A DNA stretch of 64,000 bases from positions 17,498,013-17,562,012 of the forward strand of contig NC_092577.1 of the NCBI RefSeq assembly GCF_037975245.1, in the 5' to 3' direction. Both the position numbers and the translations under genes were made by a program. Shown here piece after piece: positions 30,553 through 41,125 of this stretch. The notes below the pieces were generated by a model. It saw nothing but the letters and a program-made list of their open reading frames with translations. It was not told the DNA's origin and ran no database searches. Source of the DNA: Apostichopus japonicus. Taxonomy: Eukaryota; Echinodermata; Holothuroidea; Aspidochirotida; Stichopodidae. Positions within the stretch are counted from its first letter, which is position 1, and each line of letters starts with the position of its first letter.

Positions 30553-31256
30553 CCCTTTACCGATCACAGCGCAGGAATGTGCGAATTTGCCAAAAAATTA
30601 GATTCGCAATAGCGCCATCAATCGGAGCGGCGATAAAATAGAGCCCCATTCTCTGTATTTCTGCAGTTTAATTATAAACATGAGATTATTCTTCTCTCTA
30701 AAACTTGCTTAAAAATGTTTCAAGAAAGTTGCATTTCCAAGATTCAACTTCAGCTGGTAGACAATTATATTAAATCCTGGAGGTCATAAAGTAACCTTCA
30801 ATCCTTTAGCTTTGCACACATAGGTGCTCGCTGCCTCCTTTGTTGATGTAGCCAGCATTTATGAAATTTGAATAACATTCATGCGAGGATTTGACTCTTG
30901 ACCACATTTATGAAATATAAACAAAATCAGACCAACTTTAAAAAGAGGGTCTTTAAGGGATTAGTATTTAAGTAATTAGCAGACAAGACAGACAGATTGA
31001 GGGACAGAGAGAATGATATGCTTAGGTATAGTATTATAGTAGCCAATAGCGCTAAAAACGACTCAAGAACATGTTGCTGACTGTTCAAAGTGGCATTTAT
31101 TGTACCTCTTGGCTAGCTCATAGTATGTACTACATTTACAATTTTTTATACTGTGACAATGGGCAAGTGTTTTTCACTGCAGCCCAGGAACCATAAATGG
31201 TTACATGTATGTTGTCTGGTATGCAACTATGGCAAGCACATGAGGAAGAGCCCATT
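30553..31256. other. transposon left flank and 3' UTR of its gene
   Basis: No coding sequence seen. Between the left end and the transposase stop codon. A possible polyadenylation signal AATAAA on the minus strand lies at 31096-31101; another overlaps the stop codon (31256-31261). The block at 30543-30557 recurs inverted at 30955-30968 (13 of 15 bases, one indel). Confidence 0.5.
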
Positions 31257-32659
31257 TTATTTGCCTTTTCTCCTCTGCAGTTCTTCGTCTACGACTCTTT
31301 TAAAATGTTCAAAGTCATTGAATACGCCTCCAAATCCCGGGGTTGTGGACTTTCTAGTTCTTGGGCAAAATGTGAACATTTTTTGGTTGCTGGCAGCACA
31401 TTTTTCTTTTGAAGGTGTGTAGCGCTTCTTTAGCCCACCACACTGTGCTATCTTACACGCAGAACATGGCTTTCTTGATTTGTTTGGCATCACTGGTTTT
31501 GGAGTATGGGATTGTGATGGTTTCGATTTATATGTAAATGCTACTTGGCTGGTTGAAGGTTGTAGCAGCACAGATGGTGCCTGGGGCTGTGAAGGTACAA
31601 CCAATAGTATAGGTGCATTGGATGAACCTGATGGCATAACCTGTGCAGAGGTTGGTCGAGGTTGCAGTTGTCGCAAAGTTGAAGGTGACGCGATTGCACC
31701 AGTGGATGATGAAGCAACATGTTCGGTTTCCTCAACATCAAAATCCAATCTCCTTTTTTCATGTCGCCTCTTTCCAGTAATGAGGTCAACCGACGGGTAC
31801 TGAACTTGAGGTCTGTCTAGAGGTGGAAGTGATGAAGGGAGGGAGGGGGCATCAGGCATAGTTTCGTCTGAGAAGACCCGTTTGTGTGGTTTGACTTTTG
31901 GCTGGCAAGTGGCCCTCAAGTTTGCACTCTTAGCTTCCTTTGAAAGCATGTTTGTGACAGACTTGGCATTGATGTTGGGCAGAGGTATCTCTACATTTGA
32001 CAAAAGTGGATCATCCCTTAGCCTATCCACAATTCTTTTGTAATGGCCTAACACCATGCTAGCTGTCTTCGTGGGTGAGGAGTAGTGACTGACAGAAGGT
32101 CTGTTCTTTAACATTTTGATTAATATGTACAGGAGACGGGACTCTTCTGTTATTTGAGACGCCTGTGCGTACCTCATCTGCGCAAATTTTGTTTTCTGAG
32201 CAGCACTGCTCTGTGGGTTTTCTGGACCTAGACATCTCCCAAACAAGGTGTACCCCCATTTAGACTGGTACCTTTTCACAAACTTTCGAGCCGATTTGTC
32301 ATGTTCGTGGAGCAAACTAGCAGCTGTTGCAATCTCCCGTCTCAGAGAAGGAGGCACAATGTGTCTGTTACTGTCATCAGCAAGTTGCAGTAGCAGCAGG
32401 GCCAGTCGCTCGACTTCCTCAAACCCGGGGAGATGAAGATGGCGGGGAGACATGAGCACATCCTGTAAAGCAGGACTCTCTTCCTCTTCGACTTGCCTTG
32501 ATGCACTCAGCACAGAATGCTCTATACTCAATGAATCAATAGGATCCCCATGGTCTTCCTCAGAGGCCAGGTCTCCAACCCCTTCATCTTCACACTCTTC
32601 TGAGTCACTCTGCTGGTCCTGATGAGGCTCATCAAGCTCCTGAGATGCTTCTTCATCAA
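31257..32659 (-). CDS. transposase exon 9, C-terminal region
   Basis: Acceptor ATTGCAG|TTG, stop TAA at 31257-31259. Residues 951-1417: an acidic stretch, a helical region rich in Leu and Arg, a Pro/Ser/Gln-rich linker, and a final Cys-rich segment (CSACKIAQC...C...C) that may bind zinc. No family known to me. Confidence 0.8.
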
Positions 32660-35600
32660 CTGCAATAAAAAAATATATATATATCATCTTTTTATATGCA
32701 AGCACTAATCCTACTAAGCTTTAGCACACATCTCAACAACGCCTGTTACTATCAATTGTCCTACTGAGCTGCCAATCCCCATGACAGTCCCTCTGCAATG
32801 AGAGAAATGCTTATTCTCCCACTTCTAACCTTACCTGCTGCCCTTAACGTTTACATGATTTTATACGGTCACCAACTAGTTTGCCACATCCTCATGATAT
32901 ATTGAATTTACTGTACCTTTCTGAATGTAGTAGTCTCTGGATCTGAAATCTGTTGACTGGTAGTAGGCATACTCCACCCCCAGCAGCTCTTCAGGGCCTT
33001 CATCATGCCTCCCAGGATTGGGCATGGGTGCAGCGAAGTTTGGTTCAAAGAGGTGCTCCTTCCCGAATAGGAATTCCGACTGCTGGTTTAAGCGCTGGAT
33101 TTGGCGGGGGTCCAGACATGTTGTCTTACGTCCTTGGCCACCAGCTACCTTCAGTGTCTCCATTCTTGTATTCCATTGAACTGCAAAGGTGATTAGGTAC
33201 ACCTGCAAATAAAAAAAAAAAACTACCAATGAATCAAATGAATAAATGAGTGTATTGGGTCATTCAAAGAAGTTGGGTACAAATAGGTGCTTTGACTGAC
33301 TTTGAACATGATGCTGAATTTCAAATAAAAAAGTAGGTGTAATGAAACACCTGAACCGAATTGTACAGTTGCTTATAATAGCGTTTTCGACTTGAATATA
33401 TTGCGCACTTATATGCATATGTGTTATAACATGATAACACGTGTTATGCTAGAGGCACATTTTATTGCGGCCTGTGTTAAAAAAATATAAAAATATTTTA
33501 TATTATATAAAAAAATAAATAACAAATATAAGCTCACACCTTTTCGGCTTGGGTGAATGAAAGCCATGTCACTAGAATGACATGGGCATTAATTTCATTT
33601 TTAAACTTACCACACAGTATGGGACTAGTTGATGTGATGGAGGTTCGCTAAAGGTTTGTCAAGTTATGTCACAACAAGTGTTCCAGAACTTTATGAGATT
33701 TGGGAAACAAATTGTCAAGTATGTCACACATAATTTTAGCACTGCTGCTGCATAAATAGCTTAATCTAACAAAAGCTAGATTCACATGACTGGCATTGAC
33801 TGACAGTAATCTAGAATGCTACAAGGTTTTTTCTTACCTGGAAAGGCATAATGCCACACCTCTGTGATGGGACTGCATTCACCATGTGAGCATGTAGGCC
33901 CTCCAACGAGTTGCTTCCTCTCCGACACCTGTACTTGTTCAACTGGATGCCATTTAGAGTCACCTCTCTAGTAGTGACGTAGAGTGAAATGTTAGGTGGG
34001 TCCTGAAAATAAAAAGAATGAATGAATTCACTAATAAATGATTTCTTATTATTTGTGATATTTAAATATTTTTGATCAGATTAGCTCAGTCAGTAGAATT
34101 CCCCTCCCCTCCTTCACGAGGGAGGGGCATGTTGATCAATCATAACAGATTGATCTCTGGCAACCTTTGGTCTCTCCTTTTGGTGCAACTTTCTTGCATC
34201 ACCAACAACTGATGACTGTTTTCTACCTATAAACAATGAGCTCACCTGCATACAACTAAGATGTTTACTGGCCGTCGCCCATTGAGCATCAACTGCTTCT
34301 GTGGACTTGAACAGAGGTATGCCATCAATATCCAGGCCAGCTGGTCCCTTGAACTCCTGCAAAATGGCCTCTATGGCACACGCACTCTCCTGCAAAATAA
34401 TAAATGTTCAAATTAAAAAAAAGAGCCTTAAAGATAATTCAGATCAAGACTCACTGGTCTAATTCTAATGACAATGTAAACAAAAGAAACGATTGCCACT
34501 TTAGATTTATGATGTCATTTACGATGTCAGTATCAATTGCATATCAGGTGACACTGCCCTCCTTCAGCTTTGTTATGGACACTGTTTATCCATGCACAAT
34601 AAAAGCAGCTTACCTCTACCCCTCGGGTTATGCGTCGAACATACGACTTCAGCTGGTGTGGCTTCACAAAAGGCAGCATCTGTTCATCTGAGTACTGGGA
34701 ATAAATCTCATTGCCATTACGAATTGCTCGGACCAGCAGCAGCATGTCCTCTTTATTGTAGGCTAGGATGGCCCCGGCGAGTGCAGACATAAACATACCA
34801 TACTTGGAGTGTGTTTGTTTAATCACTACTGTGTCCCATCGATGGAGCCAGTGTCTGATATCTAGGCGCACCACCATTCCCTCGTCTGTCCAGTCTTGAA
34901 ATAAGGATTCCAGCCACGAAGTCCCACCATCTCTAGAACAGAAAAAAAAATTACAGATCATTCAGAACATTTCTTTATCCAGGGCAATTTCATTTCTGTA
35001 CATATATTAATTCTTTAATTTAATTAACCAACATTTTATCTTATTCTAAAATGTCTTTGTGGACTGACATACAACCTGAATAAAATATATCAGGACGATG
35101 TAGAATGCCATGAGTGTAATAACTGAATTTCCAGTCTGCGGGGACACTGTAGACTGGGTTGCATTAGGTTTTAGGGTGGTTTGAGTTGTAATAAAGCACC
35201 TATTTGAGATACGATGACCAGGCATGTTGTACGGCACATGTCAAGACGGGAACATCTCTCCCCTTTAGTCACCACTTACGACAACCCCATATAGCACCCA
35301 GTGTGACATCCAATGCAACAGCTGGTATGGCAGTAGCCAAACATGCCTAATGACACAGTATGTGTGAATGGGTGCATCACAGTCAGGAGTTTCATTCCAC
35401 GAAGGCATTTTACCCACCTACAGCAGTTGTTGTCTGCGTAAAGAATCTTCGGGGCAGGAGCATTAGCCCGCTTGAAACGTGCCACCAGTCCACTTGCCAT
35501 TCTTTCGTAGCTTCCTTCTGATTCAGATGCAACCACTACCGTCGTCAAGAACTGACCCCACTCATTCAGAACGCTTGTCACATACTGCATGGTACCCTGG

Positions 35601-37859
35601 CCATCACCGTGTATTTTCTTTAGGATCTGTAAAAAATAACATTAACAGAGTTAATATTTCAAGCAATGTGGGAGATGTTGAATGGGGAAGGGTGAGACCC
35701 CCCCCCCCCAACTGCTATTGGAAATGAACCATCAATATCCTCCTGACATGAAGGAGAGAAGGGAAAAATTAAAAGCTAAAGGAAGAGAGATAAGAGAATT
35801 AAATCCAGTTTGATGATATGTAATTTCTGAAGATCGTTTAAAGGGGAGGCAAGGACAGTTGAAGAAGGCCTGTTTGTTCCAGATTCATGCTGTGTGAGGA
35901 AAGAATGAGTTAGCAGACGAGTCACTATATAACTATATAAATATATAACTCCTTGCAGGCGAGTTTCAGTCCAGCATGGCCTTTTAATGCAATTCTTACA
36001 TAAAACTGTTGCTTTCTTTATCTGTACCAGTGCCGGATTGGTGTCACCATTGCAAATTAGCACAAATTCAGTTATATGGTCAGACATCACAGAAAGCACT
36101 TGTGCAGCACACATGGATGGGACTAAGGAATAGCTACATTTAAGCATATAAACACTGAATGGAGTTTTGTGGCTTAGCAGCTTATGCATATATGTGATCA
36201 TTATACTCCATCGGTATGAACCGTTTACCTTGTCCACAAAAGAAGATAAGCATAGCTGGAACCAACACATTACCATAATGGAATTTTTTGTTGACAAACC
36301 GTTAAGCACATACTTTAAAAAGAAGTTACCTGTTTAGTCCCATCAATGCACAGGATTTCTCCAGTGACACTGAGAATGGAGGCTCTGTAGTCCGGCATCC
36401 TCTCCATCTCCATGACCAAATGGGCCCGGCGCAGCACTCTGGGAGAGGGTACGGGAGTCTGAGGGAGTGGTGGAGTGTAGCTGCCTGGAGGTTTCAAATA
36501 GGACAAGATCCCTTGCTGAGAGGCAGTGCTGGCTGTATGAGCCTGGTACAAGAGAGTCTGGTACAGGTCCCTCCTTCCAGCATACCACTCATCATGGCCC
36601 TGTTGTATCAGCCTGTGGACCTTGGCCATGGACACAGCATTGAGTCTGTCACTGAGAAGGGTAACTACACTCTTATCAATTGCCCTCTTTCCACAAATAA
36701 CTGCAGGGAACATGCTTCGAACAGCCGGTGCAAGGGACAGTAAGATATGTGGACTGTATGCATGCCACCTGTACTGCTGCTGTTGTGTTGTCTCCTCTTC
36801 ATCAGTGTCAGGGTCCACATTCTCTCCAATTGCCTTACGCTGCTTCATGCAATGGATACACTGCAATCGCTCTGTCAGCAAAGTGTAATGGTAACTGAGG
36901 CCACATACTTGCCTGGCGTAGTTACCAAAACCGCTTTTTGCCAAGTAGCTACCAGGTGGAGCAGGGCAGTTGGGGTTTGGACACCTTATTTTCACTTCCA
37001 AGACACCAACAGGCCTCCAGAAGATAACAGGTGTTGTGAAGAAGGACAGCATGTTTGGTAGTAATCCCTTGATTGATGTAGGGACAGGCGGGGGGTTGAA
37101 CTGTATTTTGTCCTTGAACACCTTGCGCTGCACCAACACACCCTTGGCATTCTGATATGGCTTTGCGGGCTGAAAAATTCCAAACTGATCATCACCTTTG
37201 ATCCATTTGATGTTTGGAGCGCAGATGCCCTGCACATGTTGGGGGGGATCATCCCAGAACGTCTGCCAGCCCTCCAGAAGAATAGCTTCTCCTGGAGAGG
37301 AAGATGTTTGAGCAGCGGATGAAGATGCAGAGTCGTCTGAGCTCCTTGTGGCCGCAGCTGATGGTGTAACAAGTTTCCCAACTGTGGTTATCTCTGTTGA
37401 TACAGCAACCTCTGACTGTTGGAGAACATTCTCTGAAAAGACAATAATAAGACAAGTGTTTTATGTATTTGAATGAAATGTGTGTAATTAATAGCGGACT
37501 CTGTGTTCAGTAGGTTACACATATTACCTCCCCGACAGACAATTGTGTAACATTGTGTGGGATAGAGGTGGAGTGTAAGGCATTATCAGCTTCTGATTGG
37601 TAAATTTATCCACATTTGAGCTAGCGTTCCAGGAAAAAAGGCTGTGTCCTCTCAAGTTACACCTGGTCAATGGCAAATCAAGTCAGGCCTCTGACTAATT
37701 AAACCTAATGTCCTAACAGGAGTGCTAATTTAAGAGTTGTATAAATAAATAAAAAATAATAAATAAAAATATATAAAAATTATGATAAATAAATAAATAA
37801 ATAAATAATAAATAAAATAAAAATAAATAAATAAATAAAAAAAAAAATAAATAAATACA

Positions 37860-37926
<67 letters not shown>

Positions 37927-39231
37927 AATAAACAAAATAAAATTATCATACCTGCAGCAGCCAGCAGATCAGCATCTTCCAGATAGTCTTGTGCAAACGG
38001 ATCAGATTCTGCACTGGCCTGAGCCTTCTCTTTTTCCTGCTTCTGCAATCAAAGAATGAAAGAGGCATAGGCCATTAGATCTGATTGGCTTATCAGAATA
38101 TGCCCAGAATATACCCTGCCTGTGGTAGAAGGCAACTAATGGGGGTACTTGAACAATATTAGAAAGACAATTTGAAAGACAATTTATAACACACATGCTG
38201 ATGTGTCGTTAAACAGGTCTACATTCTACACGGTACTTACTTCCAGTGCAGCCACTACCAATTTATTTGTGCATATTAGTGTAAGGCAGGCGAGTCTGTT
38301 GGGGGTTGGACCGTTGGGAGTATTTTATTCTGGAGGGGTGGTTCGCAGGTATGTCTGGGGGCACTCGGACAATGCCACCTGCGATGATTCCTAGGAAATA
38401 TCCTCAAGGGAAACTTAAGGGGCAATTGATTTTCTGTCAACAATGGTATCAACAGTTTAAGTTATCTCTAAACTACACAGAAAAGGAAATCAACTGTCAT
38501 GAAAGGAAAAGAAGAGAGCAAAATGATAATAACAGGTTACCAGAGAATAAATTTCATCACATGACATTGCAAAATGCTACTTAAATTTGCTACATTGCTT
38601 AGACTGCTACATTTTTTGTGTAGTGCTAGCAGTCAAATATAAGAACTTGAACATCATACATTGTACACAATATTTTGTTTACTCCTTATTCCTTTACCTT
38701 CAAGCGTCTGTCAATCAGCACCATAACCTCCGGAAACTGTTCAGCCAGGTCCCATAGTCTTTCTTTCTGCCACTTGAGCAATGGGATGGTTTCCCCAGTT
38801 CGCTTGAATTCTGACAGAATGAACACAACCCATCCAACGTCATTTTCCAGAAGCCATTTGAAGGTTTGGCCGGCATACTTTCCAAAGTTGATGACAATGT
38901 TACATGTCCATAGAGTCCCTCCTGTTTTTTTGGCTGCAGCCTCAGCAGTGCCTGGATTCAGCCAGACATCATCAACTGGTTCACTTTGGCGCTTTGCTAC
39001 CTGAGAAGCGTGTTCAGTGCACTTGAGTTTTGCTTCACCGCGTGAGAACAAGCGAATCACAGGATACTGGTGCTGTTGCTTATGTTTTGTTAGTGACTGT
39101 TTCAATGCAAATGTTTTGTTACAGACTTGGCATTCAAAACTGTGTGTTTGGTGACTCTTCATATGCCGTGTCAAATTGGATTTCACGTTGAATGTCTGAC
39201 GGCACACCTGGCATCTGTGACCCAGCTCCAT
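31257..39231 (-). CDS. transposase-like protein, nine exons (C2H2, ExoX-C-like, DUF6729-like, DDE)
   Basis: Joining exons 39231-38698, 38042-37952, 37432-36330, 35626-35418, 34932-34614, 34389-34246, 34002-33838, 33202-32917 and 32659-31257 gives an open frame of 1417 codons. Every joint is GT-AG and phase-consistent. Domains: C2H2 fingers at 7-27 and 34-54; an FGKYAGQTFKWLLEND motif at 116-131, as in exonuclease X C-terminal domains; a DUF6729-like region at about 325-570 with cysteines 359, 364, 385, 400 and 403; then a DDE core with Asp572 (CIDGTK), Asp641 (YADNN), DIRH at 670-673 and Glu834 (NSLEG). The C-terminal 467 residues are acidic, then low-complexity, then Cys-rich. DxxH before the Glu is typical of Mutator, hAT and Dada-type transposases. 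The start ATG follows a splice acceptor, so a noncoding 5' exon is expected. No break seen. Confidence 0.85.
32917..33202 (-). CDS. transposase exon 8
   Basis: Acceptor TTTGCAG|GTG, donor AAAG|GTACAG. It encodes residues 856-950 plus one base, with ELLGVEYAY near the end, a motif also found at the C-terminal side of DUF6729 proteins. Intron 8 (32660-32916) shows nothing else. Confidence 0.83.
33203..33837 (-). other. transposase intron 7
   Basis: 635 bases, GT-AG, AT-rich. Nothing else seen. Confidence 0.75.
33838..34002 (-). CDS. transposase exon 7, catalytic Glu
   Basis: Acceptor TTTTCAG|GAC, donor CAG|GTAAGA. It encodes residues 801-855. YRCRRGSNSLEGLHAHM carries Glu834, matching the N-x-x-E-G context of the third catalytic residue in Mutator/IS256-fold transposases. 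Recognised by its motif and splice sites; there is no ATG-started frame here. Confidence 0.84.
34246..34389 (-). CDS. transposase exon 6
   Basis: Acceptor TTTTGCAG|GAG, donor CAG|GTGAGC. It encodes residues 753-800, in phase 0 on both sides. Introns 5 (34390-34613) and 6 (34003-34245) flank it and show nothing else. Confidence 0.82.
34614..34932 (-). CDS. transposase exon 5, DxxH motif
   Basis: Acceptor TTCTAG|A, donor GAG|GTAAGC. It encodes residues 646-752, including VRLDIRHWLHRW with the DxxH tetrad at 670-673 seen between the second Asp and the Glu in Mutator- and hAT-type transposases. Confidence 0.85.
34933..35417 (-). other. transposase intron 4
   Basis: 485 bases, GT-AG, with a T-rich tract before the acceptor. 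Nothing else seen. Confidence 0.75.
35418..35626 (-). CDS. transposase exon 4, second Asp
   Basis: Acceptor TTTTTTACAG|ATC, donor TGTAG|GTGGGT. It encodes residues 577-646 with KILYADNNCC (Asp641). The split Arg646 codon joins AG from here with A of exon 5. Confidence 0.85.
35627..36329 (-). other. transposase intron 3
   Basis: 703 bases, GT-AG. A minus-strand open frame at 35776-36309 has no family resemblance and is read as intron. A C10 run lies at about 35699-35709. Confidence 0.75.
36330..37432 (-). CDS. transposase exon 3, DUF6729-like domain and first Asp
   Basis: Acceptor TTTTCAG|AG, donor CAG|GTAACT. Residues 209-576. The motif FFTTPVIFWRP and the cysteine set match the DUF6729 family as I know it from fish and invertebrate proteins. 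It ends with CIDGTKQ, whose Asp572 is the first proposed catalytic residue. Confidence 0.86.
37739..37934 (+). repeat. (AAAT)n microsatellite in transposase intron 2
   Basis: About 195 bases of AAAT repeats with short interruptions. The rest of the intron (37433-37951) shows nothing else. Confidence 0.93.
37952..38042 (-). CDS. transposase exon 2
   Basis: Acceptor GATTGCAG|AAG, donor GCAG|GTATGA. 91 bases encode residues 179-208 and the first base of codon 209; acidic and Ala-rich. Confidence 0.8.
38043..38697 (-). other. transposase intron 1
   Basis: 655 bases, GT-AG, no feature seen. The open frames on the + strand here are short and have no recognisable motif. Confidence 0.75.
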
Positions 39232-39237
39232 GTTCAC
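38698..39237 (-). CDS. transposase exon 1 (coding from 39231)
   Basis: The exon begins after TTTTTTCAG with six noncoding bases, then ATG at 39231. Donor AAG|GTAAAG. It encodes residues 1-178: two C2H2 fingers and the ExoX-C-like motif. Confidence 0.82.
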
Positions 39238-40552
39238 CTGAAAAAACACACAATTAAAACACTCTATTAAAGCAATTAGCTGCAGTAGTGGGTATTGGTT
39301 TTCAATAATGGGTAATCTACACAGGTCTGGAAACTAAGTGGAAAGTTGAGTTAATGTTCACCTTTTAAAACAAATACAAATGAGTGATACCTATGCAAAC
39401 TTCCATTTTTTGGCAATAATTTGACCCCTAGGACTAAAGTCAATGGTACAAGTATAGCGCCCTGCCTTTGTACAGTATCTGAATAACTGAGTCAGTGTTA
39501 ATGTAATGGTTTTGGTTTAAACTTGAAACCTACTTAGCCTTCTTTGTTCTAGCATGTAGCCACTCTTGCATTTTCAAAAAATAACTATGGAGGCTAGGCT
39601 GTGTCTGACAACAACCAAGGCTGGCCTTAGAGCCTAGATGGGGATATACAGTATGACCCTCAAAATTGTTGCTTATATGACTTTCATTAATATTGTGACA
39701 AAATTCCCTGTCATGTAGGCTGTAGCACTGTCAGTACTTCCACATGGATGTAATTGTCACTTATTGTCAGTTATTTTTCACCGGCATGGGGAAGTTGTGG
39801 TAAAATAAAAAGGTTATATATTTGAACATAATTGATTATGAATTTAGGTTAATATTAAAGATGAGAACATTTAAACTAGAATTCATGACATGTACTTGAT
39901 TTGCAATTTTGCACATATTCCTGCACAAGGCAAAATATGATGCAAAAAATGCAGAGTGCCAAATCAGGAACGTTGCCGAGTGAGGGTTTTTGCATAACCG
40001 GTACTTATGGAATAGCCGGCCTAAAACTTGTAGTAGTCTGAGGCTATGTAAATAGATGCGAAAAATATACATATGATTTATGTTACATGGAATTCTGTTT
40101 CAGTTATGGCGACTGGAGGTTCAATTCAATGGCAGAACCTGCAACAAGTGTCTTGACTGTCGCTTTTAATTGTTACTACAATACTGTACTTTTTACGCAG
40201 CTTGAGAGTGACGCTCTGTCTGCCGCATTGTAAGCTGCTACTCGTGATAATAAATGCTGCCATTGATATTTTGGGTCATGTAACAATTTTGAAGAAAACA
40301 TTCCATGGAATATTCCTCTAAGTTTTCAGCACCATATGATCAACGGCATCCAATCCCTCCTGGGAGAGGTACCCCTAACCTGTTTTCTGAACCCTTACCT
40401 TGATTTTAAACACATTTAAATCTTTTACAGACTTAGATAGACCTAACCGTACTGTTGTCACTAGCCTACTCAGTCAGAAGTGTGTTCCTTAGGCTAGGGG
40501 GCTAGATTGGCAAAAAGTTAATTTAAAAACATTTAATGCATGAATTTTCAGT
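39238..40552. other. transposon 5' region of the transposase gene
   Basis: No coding sequence recognised. It contains the first copy of a diverged internal duplication (39841-40168). If a noncoding first exon lies near 40768, this is the first intron. Confidence 0.5.
39841..40168. repeat. internal direct duplication, copy A
   Basis: Similar along its length to 40553-40860, with many substitutions and small indels (perhaps 65-75% identity by eye). Shared blocks include GATTTGCAATTTT and GATTTATGTTACATGGA. The minus strand here lacks the GTAAGT donor found in copy B. Confidence 0.75.
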
Positions 40553-40860
40553 AATTTAGGTCAATAAATTCAAACATAAGAACATTTGAATTAGAATTCC
40601 AAGAACCGATTTGCAATTTTACCTGCGCAAGGCGAAATTTTAGGCAAAAAACCGGAGTCGTTCGATGGTTCTTCGCGTAACTGGTACTTATGCCTATAGT
40701 TAAGGCCTAAGACTTGTCGGCTAGAATGAAGCTAAGTTAGGTCTAAACGCGCGATAAGAATACTTACGATTTATGTTACATGGATTTCTGATTAACTTTC
40801 AGCTTTGGCGAGGTTCGATTCAACGATAAAATCTGCGACAGGTGTCTATTTCTTGCTTTA
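40553..40860. repeat. internal direct duplication, copy B, possible promoter/first exon
   Basis: Diverged copy of 39841-40168. Its minus strand has AAATC|GTAAGT (donor GT at 40767-40766), which could be the donor of the noncoding first exon and would splice to the acceptor at 39238. Confidence 0.5.
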
Positions 40861-40962
40861 TGATAAAATTGTGCTTTATATGTGACTTGCACGCAGTGGG
40901 TTGGTCGTTCGCAAAAAAGTTTTAAGTAGACCAGCAGATGACGTAATTTACGTAGTTTAAAT

Positions 40963-41098
40963 GGTGCTCAACCATTGGTCTGTTGAACGCTCAACGGCGC
41001 TCAACCATTAGTCTGTTGAGCACTGTCAACGAGAAAGTTGAGCAGTGATTGGTCTGTTCAGCGCTCAACGTCGCTCAACCATTGGTCTGTTGAGCACC
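40963..41098. repeat. subterminal palindromic cluster at transposon right end
   Basis: 136 bases framed by GGTGCTCAAC and its exact reverse complement GTTGAGCACC. Inside are four near-copies of CATTGGTCTGTTGA and several GCTCAAC/GTTGAGC pairs. It lies two bases from the right terminal repeat and may be a transposase-binding array. Confidence 0.75.
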
Positions 41099-41099
41099 A

Positions 41100-41125
41100 G
41101 ATAAGTACTTGGAAGGGTATTTGCT
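41100..41125 (-). repeat. terminal inverted repeat, right, 5S-like
   Basis: Imperfect inverted repeat of 30526-30552. Its last 22 bases also match 5S bases 74-95 at 16 positions and in register, although the empty-site comparison shows they belong to the transposon. Confidence 0.6.

Larger units (their letters stand above)
30526..41125 (-). mobile_element. DDE DNA transposon with DUF6729-like transposase, inserted in a 5S rRNA gene
   Basis: A 10,600-base segment unlike its surroundings, cleanly inserted in a 5S gene with a 7-base duplication TGGGAAT. Its ends are imperfect inverted repeats of about 26 bases, sharing CAAGTACT-ATC. It holds one minus-strand gene of nine coding exons with D, D, DxxH, E transposase signatures. 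The 6-7-base duplication and the choice of a multicopy small RNA gene recall the Dada superfamily, which as I remember it targets U6, U1 and tRNA genes. Placing this element in Dada is inference. Confidence 0.88.

Noticed and set aside
35776-36309. Minus-strand frame of 177 codons as a separate gene
   Set aside because: It lies within intron 3 of the transposase, is bounded by good splice sites on both sides, and has no family resemblance.
31480-37155. Plus-strand open frames across the transposon
   Set aside because: They are opposite to the spliced exons, short, and without motifs.
37725-38048. Frame encoding long Leu/Ile/Tyr/Phe repeats as a membrane protein
   Set aside because: It is translation of the AAAT microsatellite in intron 2. 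Only its first 31 codons or so belong to exon 2.
41104-41125. Reading these bases as a worn 5S fragment, and so the 10.6-kb block as a rearrangement between two 5S genes
   Set aside because: With the seven-base TGGGAAT duplication, the flanks alone rebuild an exact 187-base unit. An extra 22 bases of 5S would have to be explained as a second event.
30526-41125. KDZ/Zisupton transposon
   Set aside because: Those elements make 8-base duplications and have a different catalytic context. Here the duplication is 7 bases (the eighth base differs) and the DxxH motif points to the Mutator/hAT/Dada side. Not fully excluded without a profile search.
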